DNA of 64,000 nucleotides from positions 3,363,001 to 3,427,000 of the forward strand of contig NZ_CP025113.1 in NCBI RefSeq assembly GCF_002831585.1, in the 5' to 3' direction. This document shows, piece after piece, positions 1-9,762 of the stretch (the first letter of the stretch is position 1; each line of letters opens with the position of its first letter). The notes below the pieces were generated by a model, which did not search any database, was not told the origin of the DNA, and saw only the letters and a list, made by a program, of their open reading frames with translations. The DNA comes from Bradyrhizobium sp. SK17 (GTDB lineage: Bacteria; Pseudomonadota; Alphaproteobacteria; Rhizobiales; Xanthobacteraceae). A program made the translations under genes and the position numbers.

Positions 1-1
1 C

Positions 2-1348
2 CACTACGTCGAGCTTGTTTCCAATCCGAAACAGCTTCCGCAGATCCTCAAGCGCGCGATCCGCGTCGCGGTTGCAAAACGGGGTGTCGCGGTGGTCGTG
101 CTGCCCGGCGACGTTGCGCTGATGAACATTGATGCGGACGTGCCTGAATGGATCGTGCCGACGGCGCCGGTCCTGAGGCCGAGTGCGTCCGATATCGGGC
201 AACTCGCAAACTTCCTGAACCAGGCGTCCCGGGTGACATTGTTCTGCGGTGCCGGATGCGCCGGCGCGCATGCCGAAATTGTCGAGCTCGCCCGCAGGCT
301 GAAGGCGCCGATCGTACATGCGTTCCGCGGCAAGGAGTTCATCGAATACGACAACCCTTATGATGTCGGCATGACTGGCCTGGTCGGCTTCGCTTCCGGC
401 TACGCGGCAATGAAGAATTGCGATGCGCTGCTGCTGCTCGGAACGGATTTTCCCTATCGCGCGTTCTACCCGGAGCATGCCAGGATCGCCCAGATCGACG
501 TCAGGCCGGAAGCTCTCGGCAATCGCTGCGCGCTGCAGCTCGGCCTGCTCGGCACGGTCATGGACACGCTGGATGCGGTGCTGCCGTCGATCAGCGAAAA
601 ATCCGACAGCAGTCATCTCGATGATGCCCTGGCCGACTACGCCAAGGCGCGCAGGGACCTCGACGCATTGGCCGAGAGCGGCCCGGACAGCAAGACCATT
701 CATCCGCAATATGTCACGCGGATCGTCAGCGAACTGGCCGACGACGACGCCATCTTCACCTGCGACGTGGGTACGCCGATCATCTGGACGGCGCGCTACC
801 TGAAGGTCAACGGCAAGCGCCGCATCATCGGCTCGTTCAATCACGGGTCGATGGCTAACGGGATGTTGCAGGCGATCGGCGCCCAGGCGACCTATCCGAA
901 GCGTCAGGTCATCTCGATGTCGGGAGATGGCGGCTTCAGCATGATGATGGGTGATTTCTTCACGTTGTCGCAGGCCGGACTGCCGATCAAGATCATCCTC
1001 CTCAACAACGGAACGCTCGGTTTCGTCGAAATGGAAATGAAGGCCAGCGGCTTTCTGGACACCTATTGCGACCTCAAGAACCCGAACTTTGCATTGATGG
1101 CGGAAGCCGTCGGTGTCCGCGGCATCCGCGTTGAACAGCCGCAAGAGTTGCCGGCTGCGATCGCGGCTGCTCTGACCCACAATGGACCGGCGCTGGTCGA
1201 TGTCGTGAGCGCCCGGCAGGAACTGGCGATGCCGCCTAAGACGACGGTCGATCAGGCCTATCACTTCGGCATGTTCATGATGAAGGCGGTGCTCGACGGC
1301 CGGGCCAGCCAACTTATCGATCTTGCGAAGGTCAATCTGACGCGCTGA
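2..1348 (+). CDS. poxB: Thiamine-diphosphate pyruvate:quinone oxidoreductase (PoxB-like), 5' partial
   Basis: The open frame runs in from the left edge, so the true start lies outside the window; 448 residues are visible. It shows the central domain of the pyruvate oxidase/acetolactate synthase family, then the C-terminal ThDP-binding domain with the GDGGFSMMMGDF stretch and the closing NN (ILLNN), the classic GDG-X(~27)-NN signature. PoxB-type enzymes oxidise pyruvate to acetate and CO2 at the inner membrane and pass electrons to ubiquinone. The quinol oxidase gene starts 25 bp downstream on the same strand, which fits a dehydrogenase/oxidase pair. A glyoxylate carboligase or sulfoacetaldehyde-type relative cannot be excluded, because the N-terminal domain is cut off. 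Confidence 0.8.
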   Translation, partial: HYVELVSNPKQLPQILKRAIRVAVAKRGVAVVVLPGDVALMNIDADVPEWIVPTAPVLRPSASDIGQLANFLNQASRVTLFCGAGCAGAHAEIVELARRLKAPIVHAFRGKEFIEYDNPYDVGMTGLVGFASGYAAMKNCDALLLLGTDFPYRAFYPEHARIAQIDVRPEALGNRCALQLGLLGTVMDTLDAVLPSISEKSDSSHLDDALADYAKARRDLDALAESGPDSKTIHPQYVTRIVSELADDDAIFTCDVGTPIIWTARYLKVNGKRRIIGSFNHGSMANGMLQAIGAQATYPKRQVISMSGDGGFSMMMGDFFTLSQAGLPIKIILLNNGTLGFVEMEMKASGFLDTYCDLKNPNFALMAEAVGVRGIRVEQPQELPAAIAAALTHNGPALVDVVSARQELAMPPKTTVDQAYHFGMFMMKAVLDGRASQLIDLAKVNLTR

Positions 1349-1373
1349 AGGCTTCGGAAGAAGGAGTGAGGCG

Positions 1374-2777
1374 ATGCAATGGACCGCACTTCTCCTGTCC
1401 CGGGTACAGTTCGCCTTCACGGTCTCATTTCACATCATTTTCCCGTCCTTCACGATCGGCCTTGCGGCATGGCTCACGGTGCTCGAGATCTGTCATCAGG
1501 TCACCGGCAAGCCGGTCTACCGTCGTCTATTCGCGTTCTGGCTCAAGATATTCGGTGTGACGTTCGGCCTCGGCGTCGTGTCGGGCATCGTGCTGGCGTT
1601 CGAATTTGGGATGAACTGGAGCCGACTCTCGGAAGTGACGGGGCCGATCCAGGGGCCGTTGTTGACCTATGAGAGCTTCACCGCCTTTGCGCTGGAAGCG
1701 TCATTCTTCGGCGTGCTGATCTTCGGCCGAAACCGCGTGCCGCCCCTGGTCTATCTGTTCTCCACCATGATGGTGGCGCTTGGCACCACCTTCAGCGCGT
1801 TCTGGATCATGGTGAACAATAGCTGGATGCAGGCTCCGACCGGCTACGTCGTCGAGCACGGCATCTTCGTCCCGACCGACTGGAAAGCAATCATCTTCAG
1901 CCCGGTCGTCTGGGTCCGCTTTCCGCACATGCTGGTCGCCGCATATCTGACGGGCGCCTTCTGTGTCGCAGCCACTGGCGCTTGGTACCGATTGAACGGC
2001 AAATTCGGGGTCGAAGGCATGCTGATGCTGCGAATGGGGCTGTTCTTTGCCGCCATTCTGATTCCGATCCAGCTATTCCTGGGACACCTCAACGGCGACT
2101 ACGTCCATGAACGTCAGCCGGCGAAATTTGCGGCGATTGAAGGCCGCTGGCACGACGAGCAGCCAGCGGGCGAGGTTCTGATCGCGATTCCCGACGAGGC
2201 AACGGAATCAAACCTTGTCGAGCTGAAAGTCCCCTACCTGGGCAGCCTGATCGCCTCGATGCGGCTCGACTCCAAGGAGATCGGGCTGGGCAGCTTTGCG
2301 AAGGAGGACCGGCCGCCCGTCGCGATCCCGTTCTTTGCCTTCCGCCTGATGGTCGGCTGCGGGCTGGCGATGATGGCGCTCGCGTGGTTGGGGTCGCTTC
2401 ATCTCGTGATTCAACGCAGGACAGGAGAGCGGCTGCTGCTTTGGGCAACTTTCGTAAGCTTTCCGCTTCCCTTTATTGCGACGTTGACCGGATGGTTCAC
2501 GGCGGAAGTCGGCCGTCAACCCTGGAGCGTCTACGGTGCGCTGCGTACCGCTGATGCCGTCACGCCCACCTTGACGGTGGCGGCCGTGATGGTGTCGCTA
2601 GCGATCTTCGTCGTCGTGTATGTCGTCATCTTCAGTTTTGGGACGATCTATGTGTACCGCCTGCTGCGTGCGGGGCCGATCGCGTCCGATCATGTCGCGG
2701 CCGCCAATCCGAAGCGCCCGCTGGCGGCAACTGCCGCCGAATTTGGCCCGGGCGTCGCGCGGGAGAGCTCGACATGA
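1374..2777 (+). CDS. cydA: Cytochrome bd-type (CIO) ubiquinol oxidase subunit I
   Basis: 467-residue membrane protein with the CydA pattern. His20 in VSFHIIFPSF matches the high-spin haem ligand, and the C-terminal GRQPWSVYGALRTADAV motif is typical of the family. The Q-loop is short, as in cyanide-insensitive oxidases. It oxidises ubiquinol and reduces O2 to water without proton pumping, in the inner membrane. The start is supported by an AAGGAG ribosome site seven bases upstream. Its stop overlaps the cydB start in ATGA (2774-2777), so the two subunits are translationally coupled. It probably accepts electrons from the poxB product just upstream. Confidence 0.93.
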   Translation: MQWTALLLSRVQFAFTVSFHIIFPSFTIGLAAWLTVLEICHQVTGKPVYRRLFAFWLKIFGVTFGLGVVSGIVLAFEFGMNWSRLSEVTGPIQGPLLTYESFTAFALEASFFGVLIFGRNRVPPLVYLFSTMMVALGTTFSAFWIMVNNSWMQAPTGYVVEHGIFVPTDWKAIIFSPVVWVRFPHMLVAAYLTGAFCVAATGAWYRLNGKFGVEGMLMLRMGLFFAAILIPIQLFLGHLNGDYVHERQPAKFAAIEGRWHDEQPAGEVLIAIPDEATESNLVELKVPYLGSLIASMRLDSKEIGLGSFAKEDRPPVAIPFFAFRLMVGCGLAMMALAWLGSLHLVIQRRTGERLLLWATFVSFPLPFIATLTGWFTAEVGRQPWSVYGALRTADAVTPTLTVAAVMVSLAIFVVVYVVIFSFGTIYVYRLLRAGPIASDHVAAANPKRPLAATAAEFGPGVARESST

Positions 2778-3756
2778 TCCTGTTCTGGGCTGGGCTGCTC
2801 GCAGTGACCATATTGCTCTACGTAGTGCTCGATGGATTCGATCTCGGCGTCGGCATTCTGTTCGCGTTCGCGGACGAGCCCGGTCGGCGCCGGATGCTGG
2901 CTGCCATCTCACCGGTCTGGGACGGCAACGAGACCTGGCTGGTGATCACCGGCACTGTCCTGTTCGGCGCTTTTCCGGCGGCCTATGCCGCGCTGCTGTC
3001 GGCGTTCTATCTGCCGCTCGTTGTGATGCTGTGCGCGTTGATCCTGCGCGGCGTCGCATTTGAATTTCGAGCCAAGGCGTTGGTCGGGTTTCGCTGGATT
3101 TGGGACCTTGCTTTCGCGGGGGATCCCTGGTTGCGACCTTCGTCCAGGGAATGACGGTCGGCGCGCTGGTCGAGGGCCTGCCCATGAAGGGGGGGCACTA
3201 TGTCGGGGGAACGCTGGGTTGGTTCAGCCCGTTCGCCGTGCTCTGCGGCCTTGGGCTCGTGCTTGGTTACAGTCTGCTCGGCGCGAGCTGGCTGGTGCGC
3301 AAGTGCGAAGGACAGGTGAGGAATCGCGCCTACCGGCTGCTGCCGGTGTTGACCGTCGCCGTCGTCGCGTTCCTGGCCACCGCGTTCGTCGTCGCGCTCA
3401 CCATGCATCTCGGTCTGATGGGACGCTGGCTGGAGCGCCCCTACCTCCTGATATTCCCAGGGATCGGAGCGCTCGCCTCGATAGGTCTGCTCAGGAGCGC
3501 ACAACGGCATGATGATCTAGGTCCGTTCAGATTCTCGACGTTGATTTTCGGGGCGGCCTTCGGCACGCTGGCCTGTTCGTTCTGGCCCTACATGATTCCG
3601 TTTGCGCTCACTGTCGACCAGGCGGCGTCGCCGAGCACGAGCCTGAACTTCATGTTCTGGGGTGCCGGCCTGTTCGTGATGCCGCTGACGCTGATCTACA
3701 CGCTGGTGGTCTATCGGCTGTTTCGCGGAAGAGTTGCAGACGCAAGTTATGAATAG
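2774..3756 (+). pseudogene. cydB: Cytochrome bd-type oxidase subunit II, frameshifted
   Basis: The N-terminal 115 or so residues (MILFWAGLLAVT..., with the quinol-oxidase WDGNETWL motif) lie in one frame and end at a stop near 3154. The rest (GSLVATFVQGMTVGALVEGL... to 3756) continues in the next frame. Adding a single G to the five-G run at 3118-3122 gives one continuous protein of 327 residues, the normal length for CIO-type CydB. As sequenced, the subunit is broken and the oxidase could not assemble. Because several other genes here carry the same missing-G lesion, a sequencing error is as likely as a real mutation. The gene overlaps cydA by four bases. Confidence 0.85.
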
Positions 3757-3768
3757 CGCGTGGGCGTC

Positions 3769-5685
3769 ATGAACACTGCGGTTGCCGATCGTCCTTTGAC
3801 CTTTGCGGGGATGCGGGCGAGTTCATGGACGCTCGCGATCAGAATTTGGCTGGCGATCATCCTCGCGCTTTATGTTGCATTCTGGCTTGAGCTCGAAGCG
3901 CCGTCGACGGCAGCGCTGACTGTCACGGTGCTGGCCTTGCCGACCCGCGGTCAGGTGCTTGAAAAGGCATTCTTTCGACTCGTTGCGACCGTCCTGGGGA
4001 TAACGGCATCGATTGTCATCGTCGGTATATTCGCGCAGACCGAGATCCTGCTCCTGATCGCGTTCGCTGCGTGGTTGGGAATTTGCGTCTATGCGGCCGG
4101 GCTGCTGGATGGCAACCGTGCATACGCGGCTGCGCTCAGCGGCTATACGGTTGCCATCGTTGCCATTCAGCAGATCGACAATCCGCAGCACATATTCGAA
4201 TCCAGCTTGGCGCGCGGCGCAGCCATTACCATTGGAGTTCTCGCCGTCACTTTCGTAAACGACCTGCTGGCTGCGCCTAGCCAACATCCCGAGTTGGTGG
4301 CCAAACTCGACTCTGTTCGCCTCCAGCTCGTCAGCCGGGTGCGTAGTGCCTTGCATGGAGAGGTCCCGCCGGCTATTGCCGAAGCCGGATTCTTGCACAA
4401 GGTCGTCGCGTTGCGGCCGGAGATCAATGGGCTCGCGGCCGAATTAAGCAGTGGCCCAGTCAGGAGCATGGCTGCTCGAAATGCGATGATCGGGATCGTA
4501 GCCCAATTGTTTGCGGTCCGCGCCGTGCATAGATTGGCTGCGGCCTGTCCGGAAAGCGTGCGTGACCGTGCCATCTCTGCGCTGGAAAACGGACACGTAG
4601 TCGACGATTCGTCCGATCTTAACGTAATCGCTCTCTCCTGGACGATGGATCATCTGCGTCGAACGAACGAGGAAACGCAGAGGCACATTGAAGAGTTGAA
4701 AGCGGGCCACCGGCCGGCGCGTGCATGGCGCGCGCGATTGTACCGATCGCACCGTGTCGTGGCCGAAGCGAGCATTCGAGCGGGAGGCCGCTTCCTACTC
4801 GCGGCGGCGATCTTCGCTATGAGCGGTTGGACATCCGTCGACATCTCGCTGTCGTTCGTTGCGATCATCATCACGCTTGGTTCAACGGCTCCCGATCCAC
4901 GTGCCTTCACGGTCGTGGCGGCTATCGCAGCTCCTATCGCCGCACTCTTCGCCGGAATTCTCGAGTTTGCCGTTCTCGACGGCGCCACGGCATTTCCCAT
5001 GCTTGCCATCGGCCTGATGCCCTTCACGATTGGATCGGCGCTGCTCATGACCGTGTCAAACCGGGTCCTGTCGGCACTAGGCCGCATCAACCTAGTCTGG
5101 ATTCTGCTCCTTTTCTCGCCAAACAATCCGCAAACCTATAATCCGGAGAGCTTCTTGTTTGCGGTTCTCTTCCTCGTGCTTGCTACAAGCCTGCTGGTCG
5201 GAGTGGAGATCGTCATTCCGTCCGTATCGCGAGACCGATGCAGGTCCTGGCTCCTCGCGTCCGTGCGTCGGGACTTGAGAAATCTGCCATCCAGGGGAAA
5301 ACCTGAATTGCTCCCGGAGGAGGCGCTGTTTCGCGATGCCAGCCGGGTGGCTCAGATCCTGAACGCCGGCGACAACGGGGCCGCACATCTGGTATCGGTG
5401 TACGAGGCGATGGCTAGTTTTGACAAGGCAGCCGCTCTTCGGTTCTGCGAGGTGGAGCTTGACCTGTTGACACCAGGGCCTCTGGAGTCTGAGGTTGCTA
5501 CGGCGTACGCCGCGATAGCTGCGAAGCATCCCAGTTCGATGGTCGCGAGTGCCGCCGCGTTGCGGCAGGCGGCATCTGTCCGCAGTATATCTGTAGCTGG
5601 CGCCAGTGCGACGCTCGCGCTTGCGAGCCTCATGTTCGCCGGAACGGGGCCCATCGCGGGATTTGGCGCGGAGGCCACGTCGTGA
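3769..5685 (+). CDS. FUSC-family inner-membrane efflux protein (AaeB-like)
   Basis: 638 residues. It has two blocks of hydrophobic segments (roughly residues 20-170 and 340-480), each followed by a hydrophilic cytoplasmic region, the arrangement of the fusaric acid resistance/AaeB family. These are inner-membrane components of pumps exporting aromatic carboxylic acids or related toxic compounds. The next two genes encode the usual partners, a DUF1656/AaeX small membrane protein and an HlyD-type periplasmic adaptor, so this is a three-gene efflux operon. I chose ATG 3769; an in-frame GTG at 3760 is possible, and neither has a strong ribosome site. No outer-membrane channel gene is adjacent, so the pump presumably uses a TolC-like partner encoded elsewhere. 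Confidence 0.85.
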   Translation: MNTAVADRPLTFAGMRASSWTLAIRIWLAIILALYVAFWLELEAPSTAALTVTVLALPTRGQVLEKAFFRLVATVLGITASIVIVGIFAQTEILLLIAFAAWLGICVYAAGLLDGNRAYAAALSGYTVAIVAIQQIDNPQHIFESSLARGAAITIGVLAVTFVNDLLAAPSQHPELVAKLDSVRLQLVSRVRSALHGEVPPAIAEAGFLHKVVALRPEINGLAAELSSGPVRSMAARNAMIGIVAQLFAVRAVHRLAAACPESVRDRAISALENGHVVDDSSDLNVIALSWTMDHLRRTNEETQRHIEELKAGHRPARAWRARLYRSHRVVAEASIRAGGRFLLAAAIFAMSGWTSVDISLSFVAIIITLGSTAPDPRAFTVVAAIAAPIAALFAGILEFAVLDGATAFPMLAIGLMPFTIGSALLMTVSNRVLSALGRINLVWILLLFSPNNPQTYNPESFLFAVLFLVLATSLLVGVEIVIPSVSRDRCRSWLLASVRRDLRNLPSRGKPELLPEEALFRDASRVAQILNAGDNGAAHLVSVYEAMASFDKAAALRFCEVELDLLTPGPLESEVATAYAAIAAKHPSSMVASAAALRQAASVRSISVAGASATLALASLMFAGTGPIAGFGAEATS

Positions 5686-5885
5686 CGCAGGCCTATCGGG
5701 AGCTGGTTATTGGCGGTGTATTGGTCGCGCCCATCGTCACCTATGCGCTCATAACCATCGTCGCGATACTACTGCTACGCCCGATCCTACATCGAATCGG
5801 GTTTGCCAACCTGTTCAGCAATCCACCCGTTGCAGAGCTCAGCCTCTATGTCGTGATCTTCGGGCTGCTCGCACTGTCGTATTAG
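5682..5885 (+). CDS. DUF1656 small membrane protein (AaeX-like)
   Basis: 67 residues with two hydrophobic segments (about 9-33 and 48-66). The pattern matches the DUF1656/AaeX family that accompanies FUSC pumps. The GTG start overlaps the stop of the upstream FUSC gene in GTGA, so translation is coupled. The biochemical role of AaeX proteins is unknown; the constant gene order with AaeA and AaeB homologues suggests a pump accessory subunit. Confidence 0.8.
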   Translation: MTQAYRELVIGGVLVAPIVTYALITIVAILLLRPILHRIGFANLFSNPPVAELSLYVVIFGLLALSY

Positions 5886-5895
5886 GGAGAGCGTC

Positions 5896-7185
5896 GTGGA
5901 ACCACTGGTCTCCGTGAGTCTAGCAGCAACCAGCGACTCGCAAGCCGCGAGGCCGGATGGTGGTGGCAGCAATAGCGGAGATCGGTCGCCAACTCCGCCG
6001 ACGGCTATGATGCGCAGCGATGCCGTGCTCGATTCTGGTGTCGCGCGAGACACGTCTGCGCCTGCAACTGAGAAGACTCATCTGCGGGTGGCGAGCTTCC
6101 TCGCGGCGGTCGCGAAACATCTCGTGACTGTCTGCATAGCGCTTGCTGCGATCCTTGTCGCTCTCTTGACGTGGCAGCGATACGTGATGGCTCCTTGGAC
6201 CCGTGATGGCACGGTGCGTGTTCAGGTCGCCAACATCGCGCCACAGATATCGGGACAAATCGTCGATATACGCGTTGTCGACAATCAATTCGTCCGCAAG
6301 GGCGACGTGCTCTACACTGTTGATCCATTCGACTTTGAAGTCGCCAAGCTCGCGGGCGCCGCAACGGTGCAGCAGCGTGCCGCTGACCTCCAGATCAAGC
6401 AGCTCCAATCTGAGCGGCGTCAGCGCCTCAGCGATCTGGCGACCACCCCGGAAGAACAGCAGATTTACGCCGGAAATGCCGTTCAAGCCAAGGCCGCGCT
6501 CGATGCCGCGCAGCAACAGCTCGCACAGGCCGAGATCAATCTGCGAAGAACCAAGATTTTTAGCCCTGTTAACGGCTACGTCACCAATCTGCTGATGCGG
6601 GTCGGGGATTTCGCACATGCAGGGACGAGCAATATCTCGGTCATCGATACCGACAGCTTCTGGATCGATGGCTACTTCGAAGAGACGAAGATGGCTCAGG
6701 TTTGTGTCGGCGATCACGCCGAGGCAAAGCTGATGGGTTATGCCCAGCCGATCATCGGCCATGTAAGTACCGTGACCCGAGGCATCAGTGCGTCGAACGC
6801 GGCATCTGGTGCACAGGGATTACCCAATGTCGACCCGGTCTACACCTGGGTGCGGCTTGCTCAGCGCGTGCCGGTTCGCATCGCTATTGACCAGGTTCCG
6901 CAAGGTGTGCCTCTGGTCTCGGGAATGACCGCGACGGTAACGATTGGGCAACAAGCGGCGGCTGATGACTCGTACCGGCTCGGTCGTTTACTGCAAAACG
7001 TTGAAGACCGGCTCACTGATCTCTTCGTTGGACCCAAGCCGCGTCTAGACTGCTTGCCAGTCACGACCCCGCAACTAGGCCCAACGGCAACAATTCCCAT
7101 TGAAGTGGCACCGGAAGCCAAGTCTCTCGATCAGATCAATCCTGGGCTCGCACCCGGTTTGAACCGGCGACCCGAGGGCCACTGA
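5896..7185 (+). CDS. HlyD-family periplasmic adaptor of the efflux operon (AaeA/EmrA-like)
   Basis: 429 residues. An unusually long, polar N-terminal stretch of about 75 residues precedes a single membrane anchor near residues 76-92. A biotinyl-lipoyl-like half (VRVQVANIAPQISGQIVDIRV), a coiled-coil hairpin (about 150-215) and the second half (IFSPVNGYVTNLLMRVGDF) follow. This is the standard membrane-fusion-protein layout linking the inner-membrane pump to the outer membrane. The GTG start has AGGGAG just upstream and lies 10 bp after the DUF1656 gene. The C-terminal tail of about 60 residues is longer than usual and ends just before a transposase relic, so the 3' end may have been altered by a mobile element. 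Confidence 0.85.
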   Translation: MEPLVSVSLAATSDSQAARPDGGGSNSGDRSPTPPTAMMRSDAVLDSGVARDTSAPATEKTHLRVASFLAAVAKHLVTVCIALAAILVALLTWQRYVMAPWTRDGTVRVQVANIAPQISGQIVDIRVVDNQFVRKGDVLYTVDPFDFEVAKLAGAATVQQRAADLQIKQLQSERRQRLSDLATTPEEQQIYAGNAVQAKAALDAAQQQLAQAEINLRRTKIFSPVNGYVTNLLMRVGDFAHAGTSNISVIDTDSFWIDGYFEETKMAQVCVGDHAEAKLMGYAQPIIGHVSTVTRGISASNAASGAQGLPNVDPVYTWVRLAQRVPVRIAIDQVPQGVPLVSGMTATVTIGQQAAADDSYRLGRLLQNVEDRLTDLFVGPKPRLDCLPVTTPQLGPTATIPIEVAPEAKSLDQINPGLAPGLNRRPEGH

Positions 7186-7190
7186 TGTCA

Positions 7191-7283
7191 CTATCGCTGA
7201 TCGAGGGGAGACCGAGGCGGCTGATGGGCGGTTTTGGCCTTTAGGCCGCCGTGCGGGCGATGCCAATTGTAGTGATGAAGCCA
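7191..7283 (-). pseudogene. Relic of an IS481/IS3-type transposase C-terminus
   Basis: On the minus strand the 30 codons before a TAG stop read WLHHYNWHRPHGGLKAKT plus a short tail. This is the conserved end of DDE integrase-core transposases of IS481/IS3 type (YNxxRPHxxL). Nothing else of that element is present; it is cut at the left end of the IS21-family element. Only five bases separate the relic from the HlyD stop codon. Confidence 0.7.
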
Positions 7284-7299
7284 GATCTGTCATTCGGCC

Positions 7300-9752
7300 T
7301 GCAATATTGCCCCCCTAAGCCGGGGGTTCGGCGTCCAAAATTGACCCCCACCACTGGGCTATTGCGCCACCTGCTTTGGGCTAAAGCAGGTGGTTGGGGA
7401 TGCTGGTTGTGGAGACGATTGCGCGCATACGGCGCGAGCACTTCATCAAAGGCAAGACGATCAAGGAGATCGCCCGTGACCTGAAGGTGTCGCGGAACAC
7501 GGTCCGGAAGGTGCTGAGGTCGGGAGAGACCTCGTTCGAGTACGAGCGGTCGGTGCAGCCGCGGCCAAAGCTGGGACGATGGGCAGTAGAGCTTGACGGA
7601 TTGCTGGCGGCGAACGCGGCCAAATCGGCTCGTGAACAGCTGACGTTGATCCGGATCTTCGAAGAGCTGCGCGGCCGCGGCTACGACGGCGGTTACGATG
7701 CCGTGCGGCGTTACGCCAGGCGGTGGAGCAAAGAACGCGGGCAATCGACCGCGGCGGCTTATGTCCCGCTGAGCTTTGCCCCAGGCGAAGCCTACCAGTT
7801 CGACTGGAGCCACGAGGTGGTCTTGCTGAGCGGGACCACGGTGATGGTGAAGGCCGCCCATGTCCGGCTCTGTCACAGCCGCATGCTGTTCGTGCGGGCC
7901 TATCCGCGGGAGACGCAGGAGATGGTGTTCGACGCCCACGACCGGGCGTTCGCCCTGTTCAAAGGCACCTGCACCCGCGGCATCTACGACAACATGAAGA
8001 CCGCCGTAGAGACGATCTTCGTCGGTAAAGGGCGTCTCTACAATCGCCGCTTCCTGCAGATGTGCAGCCACTATCTGGTCGATCCAGTCGCCTGCACGCC
8101 GGCGTCGGGCTGGGAGAAGGGGCAGGTCGAGAACCAGGTCGGGCTGGTTCGGGAGCGCTTCTTCACGCCGCGGCTGCGGTTCAAAAACCTCGACGAGTTA
8201 AACGCCTGGCTGCTCGACAAATGCATCGCCTATGCCAAGGCTCATCGCCATCCGGAGCTGGTCGATCAGACGATCTGGGAGGCGTTCGAAGCCGAACGCC
8301 CCAAACTCGTTCCCTATGCCGGCCGCTTCGACGGCTTCCATGCGGTGACGGCATCGGTCTCGAAGACCTGCCTGGTGCGCTTCGACAACAACAAGTACTC
8401 GGTCGCAGCCAGCGCAGTCGGACGGCCGGTCGAAGTTCAAGCCTATGCCGATCGCATCGTGATCCGTCAGGATGGACGCATCGTTGCCGAGCACCCGCGA
8501 TCCTTTGGCCGCGGCGATACCGTCTACGACCCGTGGCATTATGTGCCGGTGCTCGCCCGCAAACCCGGCGCCTTGCGCAACGGTGCTCCCTTCAAAGACT
8601 GGGTGCTGCCGGCCGCGATCGAGCGGATCCGGCGCAAGCTTGCCAGTACCGAAGATGGCAATCGGCAGATGGTCGACATCCTCAACGCGGTGCTGACTGA
8701 CGGTCTGCCCGCGGTGGAAGCGGCCTGTGCCGAAGCGCTCGGTCATGGCGTCCATTCCGCCGATGTCGTGCTCAATATCCTGGCCCGTCAACGTGAACCC
8801 GCTTCACCGGCCAACATCATGACGCCGGCCGCACTGACGCTCCGTCATGCGCCGATTGCCGATTGTGCCCGCTACGACAACCTCCGGAGGACCATCTGAT
8901 GGAACGAACCCAAATCTTCGACCTCATGGGCGAACTCAAGCTCTACGGCATGAAGGCTGCCTTCGACGAGATCATGGCAACTGCCGTCAAGCGCCAGCAC
9001 GAACCTCAGCGCATTGTCGGCGACCTGCTCAACGCCGAGATCAACGAGAAGCAGGCCCGCTCGATCAAGTACCAGCTCACCATCGCCAAGCTGCCGCTTG
9101 CCAAGGACATCGCCGACTTCCAGTTCGACGGCACGCCGATCAATCAGACTCTCGTCAATGATCTCGCTGGCGGCGGCTTCATCGCCCAACAACGCAACGT
9201 CGTGCTGGTTGGCGGCACCGGCACAGGGAAGACCCACCTGGCCATTGCTATCGCCAGAAGCTGCATCCGATCCGGTGCCCGCGGCCGCTTCTTCAACGTA
9301 GTCGACCTCGTCAATCGCCTCGAGACCGAGACCCGCAACGGACGGCAAGGACGGCTCGCCGAGCATCTGACCCGGATGGACTTCATCGTGCTGGATGAAC
9401 TCGGCTATTTGCCCTTCGCCCTGTCCGGTGGCCAGCTCCTCTTCCACCTCGTCAGCCGGCTCTATGAGCGCGCCTCCGTCATCGTGACGACCAATCTCGC
9501 CTTCGGCGAATGGCCGAGCGTGTTCGGCGACGCCAAAATGACCACGGCGCTGCTCGACCGATTGACGCATCACTGCGACATTGTCGAGACCGGCAACGAT
9601 AGTTGGCGGTTCAAGAGCCGAGACGACGATCACGCCACCCGCGCTCGTCTCGCCTCCGCTATCCCGGCCAGCTCCGACGAGACGAGCGCTACCAGCAAAG
9701 CCCGCCGCACGAAGGGGTCAAAATTGGACGCCGATGAGGGGTCAAATTTGCA
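7300..9752 (+). mobile_element. Complete IS21-family insertion sequence (istA-istB)
   Basis: The element carries an istA/istB pair between inverted ends. The left end begins TGCAATATTGCCCCC (7300) and the right end, read on the minus strand from 9752, begins TGCAAATTTGACCCC. Each end has a second internal repeat close to CGGCGTCCAAAATTGACCCC, as expected for multiple transposase-binding sites in this family. Flanking GGCC occurs on both sides (7296-7299 and 9753-9756). It is either a 4-bp target duplication or part of the inverted repeat, so the exact borders are uncertain by about five bases. The insertion lies at the broken 5' end of an MFS transporter gene. Confidence 0.88.
7400..8899 (+). 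CDS. istA: IS21-family transposase IstA
   Basis: 499 residues. An N-terminal helix-turn-helix ([20 protein letters not shown]) is followed by an rve integrase core with acidic residues at the DDE positions: FDWSHE, YDNMK and the Glu of [10 protein letters not shown]-terminal Mu-transposase-like domain follows. It cuts and joins the element ends. The start is ATG 7400; an in-frame TTG six bases earlier is less likely. The stop overlaps the istB start in TGATG, the normal coupling in this family. The reading frame is intact, so the element may be active. Confidence 0.93.
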   Translation: MLVVETIARIRREHFIKGKTIKEIARDLKVSRNTVRKVLRSGETSFEYERSVQPRPKLGRWAVELDGLLAANAAKSAREQLTLIRIFEELRGRGYDGGYDAVRRYARRWSKERGQSTAAAYVPLSFAPGEAYQFDWSHEVVLLSGTTVMVKAAHVRLCHSRMLFVRAYPRETQEMVFDAHDRAFALFKGTCTRGIYDNMKTAVETIFVGKGRLYNRRFLQMCSHYLVDPVACTPASGWEKGQVENQVGLVRERFFTPRLRFKNLDELNAWLLDKCIAYAKAHRHPELVDQTIWEAFEAERPKLVPYAGRFDGFHAVTASVSKTCLVRFDNNKYSVAASAVGRPVEVQAYADRIVIRQDGRIVAEHPRSFGRGDTVYDPWHYVPVLARKPGALRNGAPFKDWVLPAAIERIRRKLASTEDGNRQMVDILNAVLTDGLPAVEAACAEALGHGVHSADVVLNILARQREPASPANIMTPAALTLRHAPIADCARYDNLRRTI

Positions 9753-9762
9753 GGCCGATTGA
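8899..9762 (+). CDS. istB: IS21-family AAA+ transposition helper IstB
   Basis: 287 residues with a DnaC-like AAA+ ATPase fold: Walker [10 protein letters not shown] near residue 105 and Walker [13 protein letters not shown] near residue 165. IstB remodels target DNA and stimulates IstA. Start ATG 8899 is preceded by GGAGG and overlaps the istA stop by one base. The last codons run through the right inverted repeat, and the stop (9760-9762) lies just past the likely element end, so the C-terminal tail depends on the insertion site. Confidence 0.93.
   Translation: MERTQIFDLMGELKLYGMKAAFDEIMATAVKRQHEPQRIVGDLLNAEINEKQARSIKYQLTIAKLPLAKDIADFQFDGTPINQTLVNDLAGGGFIAQQRNVVLVGGTGTGKTHLAIAIARSCIRSGARGRFFNVVDLVNRLETETRNGRQGRLAEHLTRMDFIVLDELGYLPFALSGGQLLFHLVSRLYERASVIVTTNLAFGEWPSVFGDAKMTTALLDRLTHHCDIVETGNDSWRFKSRDDDHATRARLASAIPASSDETSATSKARRTKGSKLDADEGSNLQAD

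Noticed and set aside
3118..3122. Programmed ribosomal frameshifting in cydB
   Set aside because: No slippery heptamer with a downstream pseudoknot is evident, and the same lesion recurs in unrelated genes, so an error or a mutation is simpler.
7241..8071. Long minus-strand reading frame inside istA
   Set aside because: It is antisense to a clear transposase, and its translation shows no family features.
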